Below, in pieces: positions 5,192 to 7,972 of a DNA stretch of 7,972 nt; position 1 is the first letter of the stretch; each line of letters begins with the position of its first letter. Below the pieces are notes generated by a model. That model saw only the letters and a program-made list of their open reading frames with translations, ran no database searches and was not told where the DNA came from. The DNA is from JALZAH01 sp051000755 (GTDB lineage: Bacteria; Actinomycetota; Acidimicrobiia; Acidimicrobiales; Palsa-688). The stretch spans positions 1 through 7,972 of the forward strand of contig JBPCNZ010000037.1 of NCBI GenBank assembly GCA_051000755.1, read 5' to 3'. Position numbers and translations under genes: made by a program.

Positions 5192-6073
5192 ATGACGAAC
5201 CTGGTCCCCGGGGCCTACCGGGGCGTCGCCGTGGCCGAGGTCGACGTGGCCCTGGATGCCGCGTCGCTGGCCGGTCACTTCGTCGGTCGGGAGGCGTATC
5301 GGCGCTCCCGTTGGATCGTGGTCGAGGGCGGCGGGGATCACGCCCTCATCGCCGTGCACCGCGACGACAACGAGTCGTTGTTCGCCCCCATCACCGCCAT
5401 CGGTCTTTTGGCCGGACCCGGCGAGACCCGCATGGTGGACCGCCCCGACATCGACACCGGGGTCCCGTCACAGTTGGCCCGCGCCGCCCAGGACCCGGCT
5501 GTGGCTGGAGCCCGCTGCGTGGTGGTCCACGGCCGCTACGGCCACATCAGCTTCATCCTCGACCCCGAGCCGGTGCACGTGCGGGTGGTCGAGGTCGTCC
5601 CCCCGTCCCCCGCCAAGCTGGCCGAGCAGGCCCAGCGCGTCCTCGACGTGGCCGAGGACCTCCCCCCGATCCTCCTCGACGAAGACCGGTTCGCCCTCGC
5701 CGACGTGGCCCCCGACGACGGCGTCATTCTCCTACCGTGCCGAGGAGCAGACATCGATCTTCCCGGTCGCGACGTGGTCTACCTCGACCAGCATCCGCCG
5801 CGCCGCACCTGGACCCTCGTCGGCTGTGCCCGCTCGGAGCAGATCCACGCCTGGTTCTACGGCGAGGCGCCAGCGGCCAGCATCGACCTGTGCCCCCGGC
5901 GCCTGCCCGTCGCCGGCGCCGGCGCCGTCCTCACCAAGTGCTGCCTGCTGGAGGCCGACATCGACGTCGAGCCGGGCCGGGCCGTCGTGCCCTGGGGGGC
6001 CAGCCTGGCCCAGATCGGCGACGCGTTGCGGATCCTCGGCGCCCAGATGGCCCCGGGCTGGACTCCGTCGTGA
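5192..6073 (+). CDS. Unrecognised 293-aa protein, first gene of the lyase operon
   Basis: I cannot assign a characterised family. There is no signal peptide or membrane helix, so it is probably cytoplasmic. The N-terminal part (1-130) alternates strands and loops: GVAVAEVDVALD (11-22), RWIVVEGGGDHALIAVHRD (40-58) and CVVVHGRYGHISFILDPEP (109-127). A proline-rich linker follows (136-163, PPSPAKLAEQAQ and DLPPILLDED). The C-terminal part carries LPCRGADIDLPGRDVVYLDQ (181-200), WTLVGCARSEQIHAWFYG (207-224), DLCPRR (232-237) and LTKCCLLE (247-254). Cys183, 212, 234, 250 and 251 sit in or near conserved-looking turns and might bind metal or act in catalysis, but this is speculation. The ATG at 5192 has no ribosome site at normal spacing, and no other in-frame start exists before an upstream stop at 5156-5158. 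Its stop overlaps the start of the lyase gene (GTGA), so the two products are probably made in step and may act together. Confidence 0.82.
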   Translation: MTNLVPGAYRGVAVAEVDVALDAASLAGHFVGREAYRRSRWIVVEGGGDHALIAVHRDDNESLFAPITAIGLLAGPGETRMVDRPDIDTGVPSQLARAAQDPAVAGARCVVVHGRYGHISFILDPEPVHVRVVEVVPPSPAKLAEQAQRVLDVAEDLPPILLDEDRFALADVAPDDGVILLPCRGADIDLPGRDVVYLDQHPPRRTWTLVGCARSEQIHAWFYGEAPAASIDLCPRRLPVAGAGAVLTKCCLLEADIDVEPGRAVVPWGASLAQIGDALRILGAQMAPGWTPS

Positions 6074-7431
6074 ACGGGCGGCTCACCGACAGCAGCGCCT
6101 TTGCCCACCTGTGGGGCACCGACGAGGTCCGAGCCCGGTTCGGCGAGCGGGCCATGTACCAGGCGTGGCTGCAGATCCTGGCCGCCCTGGCCGGGGCCCA
6201 GGCCCAGCTCGGCATCATCCCCGCAGCCGCGGCCCAGGCCATCGCCACCGTCGACGCCGACGCCCTCGATGTCGACCTGATGGTGGCCGAGACCCGCCGG
6301 ACGTCGCACTCCACCCTCGGCTTCATCGCCGCCCTGCGCCATGCCCTGCCCCCCGAGGCCGCCGAGTACGTCTACTACGGCACGACGGTCCAGGACCTCA
6401 CCGACACCTGGACGGTGCTGGTGCTGGCCGATGTCGGCCAGATCGTGTGGCGGGACCTCCACGCCCTGGAGGGACAGCTGATCGATCTGGCCCGGGAGCA
6501 CCGGGGCACGGTGATGGCCGGCCGGACCCACGGCCAGCCGGGGGCGCCGGTCACCTTCGGGCTCAAGGTGGCGTCGTGGGCGGATGAGGTTCGCCGCCAC
6601 ATCGAGCGCCTAGGCGCCGGACGCGACCGCTGGCTGGTCGGTCAGCTGGGGGGCGCGGTGGGCACGCTCGGGTTCTTCGGCGACGACGGGCCCCGGTTGC
6701 GGGCCTCGTTCTGCGCCCGGCTGGGCCTGGCTGACCCCCACATCGGTTGGCTCACCGCCCGTGACCGCCTGGCCGACTTCGCCCTCCTCCTGGCCATGGT
6801 CTGCTCCACCCTGGCTCGCGTCGGCTGCGAGGTCTACGAGCTGGCCCGCCCCGAGATCGGCGAGCTCCGGGAGCCGATGACCCCGGGGACGGTGGGCAGC
6901 ATCACCATGCCCCACAAGCGCAACCCGGAGCGGGCCGAGCACCTCGACACGTTGGCCCGGCTGGCCCGGGCCAACGCCGGGGTCCTGCTCGAGGGCATGG
7001 TCGCCGTGCATGAGCGCGACGGCAGGGGCTGGAAGGCGGAATGGGCGGCGCTGCCCGAGGTGTGTCTGGTCACGTCCACGGCCCTGGGCCTGGCGCTCGA
7101 GATCGTCGGCGGCCTGGAGGTGGACACCGAGGCAATGGCCGCCAACATCGCCGCCCGGGGCGGCTACCTGTCCTCCGAGGAGATCCTCGCCGCGCTGGCG
7201 TCCAAGGTGGGCAAGCACGTGGCCCAGGCCCAACTCCAGGGCCTCTTTGCCGAGACCCAGCGGTCCGGCCGCCCTCTCCTCGACGCCCTCGATGACGCCT
7301 GCATGATCGATGCTGGCATTGCCCAACGGATCGTGAACCACCCCTCCGTGGCCACCGCCATCGACGCCGTCGACGCCGTCGTGGCCCGGGCCGCGGTGGC
7401 CCGGGCGGCCGAGAAGGAGGAGTGGTCATGA
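6070..7431 (+). CDS. Fumarase/adenylosuccinate lyase superfamily enzyme, 3-carboxymuconate cycloisomerase-like
   Basis: A 453-residue homotetrameric-type lyase of the superfamily that eliminates fumarate or opens/closes lactones. The active site blocks are intact: TSHSTLGF (78-85, His80), YYGTTVQDLTDT (102-113), GRTHGQPGAPVTFG (151-164, His154), GQLGGAVGTL (191-200), and the signature GSITMPHKRNP (276-286, Ser277). The region HERDGRGWKAEWAALPE (314-330) followed by LEIVGGLEVD (343-352) is closer to PcaB (3-carboxy-cis,cis-muconate cycloisomerase) than to purine-pathway PurB. The frame stays open far upstream, but homology begins at the GTG at 6070, which overlaps the previous stop; there is no ribosome site, so translation is probably coupled. 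The 3' end overlaps the next gene by ATGA. No protocatechuate genes are present, so muconate chemistry is doubtful. Elimination of an amine, nitrite or urea-like group from a succinate-type adduct is equally possible. Superfamily certain, substrate unknown. Confidence 0.9.
   Translation: MNGRLTDSSAFAHLWGTDEVRARFGERAMYQAWLQILAALAGAQAQLGIIPAAAAQAIATVDADALDVDLMVAETRRTSHSTLGFIAALRHALPPEAAEYVYYGTTVQDLTDTWTVLVLADVGQIVWRDLHALEGQLIDLAREHRGTVMAGRTHGQPGAPVTFGLKVASWADEVRRHIERLGAGRDRWLVGQLGGAVGTLGFFGDDGPRLRASFCARLGLADPHIGWLTARDRLADFALLLAMVCSTLARVGCEVYELARPEIGELREPMTPGTVGSITMPHKRNPERAEHLDTLARLARANAGVLLEGMVAVHERDGRGWKAEWAALPEVCLVTSTALGLALEIVGGLEVDTEAMAANIAARGGYLSSEEILAALASKVGKHVAQAQLQGLFAETQRSGRPLLDALDDACMIDAGIAQRIVNHPSVATAIDAVDAVVARAAVARAAEKEEWS
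7381..7410 (+). repeat. Two near-identical 15-base units at the lyase 3' end
   Basis: Two adjacent 15-base units (7381-7395 and 7396-7410) both begin with GTGGCCCGGGC and differ only in their last few bases. They encode VARAA twice in the C-terminal helix of the lyase. This is most likely a local slippage duplication in a GC-rich, alanine-rich tail with little functional weight. Confidence 0.5.
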
Positions 7432-7972
7432 CGGCTGTCGGGAACCTGTTCCCTGCCGACATCCTGAGCTCCTCGGCCCGCTTCCCCCTCGGGGTGCTGC
7501 CCACGCCGCTCGTCGCCGCTCCTCGGCTCGGCTCCCATCTGGGGATCGACCTGTTCGTCAAACGTGACGACCTCATCGGCTTCGCCCAGGCCGGGACCAA
7601 GACCCGCGCCCTGGAGCTGCTGGTGGCGGACGCCCAGGCTCAGGGCTGCGACTGCGTGGTCGGTTGCGGTGGGCCCGACTCCAACTTCCTGCCCGCCCTG
7701 GCGGCGGCGACTCGGGTGGCGGCCATGGACTGCCACCTGGTCTGCTTCGGCGATCGACCGGGCGGTTCGCCTCCCCTGCCGCCGAACCTGGCCATGGCCG
7801 GCGCCTGGGGGGCGACGATCACCTTCACCGGTGACCCCGACCGGGAGCGGATCGAAACGGCCGCCGACGCCTACGGCGCCGCCCTGGCCGCCGCCGCCGG
7901 CCGCCGCCCCTACGTGCTGCCCCGAGGCGGGGCCACCCCGGTCGGCGCCGCCGGCTCCGCCCGGGCCGTGGC
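7428..7972 (+). CDS. PLP-dependent enzyme, D-cysteine desulfhydrase / ACC deaminase-like (partial, C-terminus off the right edge)
   Basis: The first 181 residues of a fold-type II PLP enzyme related to ACC deaminase and D-cysteine desulfhydrase (usual length about 320-340). These use PLP to deaminate or eliminate from small amino acids, typically giving a 2-oxo acid and ammonia. Evidence is FPLGVLPTPLVAAPRLGSHL (19-38), FVKRDDLIGF (43-52), the lysine block AGTKTRALELLVADA (55-69) with the likely PLP lysine Lys58, CGGPDSNFLPALAAATRVA (80-98), and the VLPRGGATPVGAAG stretch (163-176). Two family motifs are altered: GGNKTRKLE reads AGTKTRALE, and QSNH/QSNQ reads DSNF, so substrate choice probably differs from both named enzymes. 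The ATG at 7428 has a strong AAGGAGG seven bases upstream and overlaps the lyase stop (ATGA), the best translation signal in this operon. The missing C-terminal half contains residues needed to judge activity. Confidence 0.88.
   Translation, partial: MTAVGNLFPADILSSSARFPLGVLPTPLVAAPRLGSHLGIDLFVKRDDLIGFAQAGTKTRALELLVADAQAQGCDCVVGCGGPDSNFLPALAAATRVAAMDCHLVCFGDRPGGSPPLPPNLAMAGAWGATITFTGDPDRERIETAADAYGAALAAAAGRRPYVLPRGGATPVGAAGSARAV

Noticed and set aside
5917..5930. GCCGGCGCCGGCGCC-type self-complementary run, considered as a terminator or recombination site
   Set aside because: It lies inside a coding region, encodes a small AGAGA loop, and has no T-run; it is ordinary GC-rich coding sequence.
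5311..6069. Upstream extension of the lyase frame (open from 5311)
   Set aside because: The extension is arginine/proline-rich and overlaps the 5192 gene in another frame; lyase homology begins at the GTG at 6070.
5256..6587. 443-codon frame on the plus strand
   Set aside because: Spans two real genes in a third frame and has a Ser/Arg/Pro-rich composition typical of frame shadows.
1..7972. CRISPR arrays, tRNA or rRNA genes, insertion sequences, attachment sites
   Set aside because: No spaced direct repeats, cloverleaf-like sequence, transposase or terminal inverted repeats were seen; the window is nearly all accounted for by metabolic genes.

Overview
The window comes from a very GC-rich genome. 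Codon third positions are dominated by G and C, GTG starts are common (four of the seven genes whose start I can place with some confidence), genes overlap by a few bases, and some genes may have near-leaderless promoters. Together with the protein types, this suggests an actinobacterium, either a high-GC actinomycete or an Acidimicrobiia-like lineage. The finer placement is a guess. The stretch is almost fully coding, with only two real intergenic gaps, both between divergent genes.

Layout. On the left, on the minus strand, a carbamate kinase gene (GTG at 1849) is followed by an fdrA-type gene (GTG at 868) that runs off the left edge. In E. coli, FdrA is a subunit of oxamate carbamoyltransferase (AllFGH) and works with a dedicated carbamate kinase at the end of allantoin breakdown. 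A short AT-richer divergent region (1850-1918) separates these from a plus-strand block: an unrecognised 215-aa protein, a radical SAM protein of the MSMEG_0568 type, and a GNAT acetyltransferase of the MSMEG_0567/Sll0786 type. This block meets an AIR-synthase-related gene (sll0787 type, minus strand) tail to tail with a 23-bp overlap. A second divergent region (5140-5191) leads to a plus-strand operon of three genes: an unrecognised 293-aa protein, a fumarase/adenylosuccinate-lyase superfamily member that resembles 3-carboxymuconate cycloisomerase, and a D-cysteine desulfhydrase/ACC-deaminase-like PLP enzyme that runs off the right edge. These three are joined by GTGA and ATGA stop/start overlaps.

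How it may fit together. The radical SAM, GNAT and AIR-synthase-like proteins are three members of the conserved 'Nit1C' nitrogen-starvation cluster known from Synechocystis (sll0783-sll0787), Mycobacterium smegmatis (MSMEG_0565-0572) and cyanide-assimilating pseudomonads. The nitrilase, the Sll0783/MSMEG_0572 protein and the flavoprotein normally found with them are absent from this window. Instead the subset sits among genes for carbamoyl-phosphate recovery, C-N or C-C bond elimination and PLP-dependent deamination, plus two unknown proteins. The simplest reading is a nitrogen-scavenging or small nitrogen-metabolite pathway in which a modified substrate is cleaved and its nitrogen recovered as ammonia or carbamoyl phosphate. 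This is inference from gene content; no substrate can be named from sequence. The two divergent promoter regions share an exact 10-base sequence (ATAGTAAAGG), which hints at common control.
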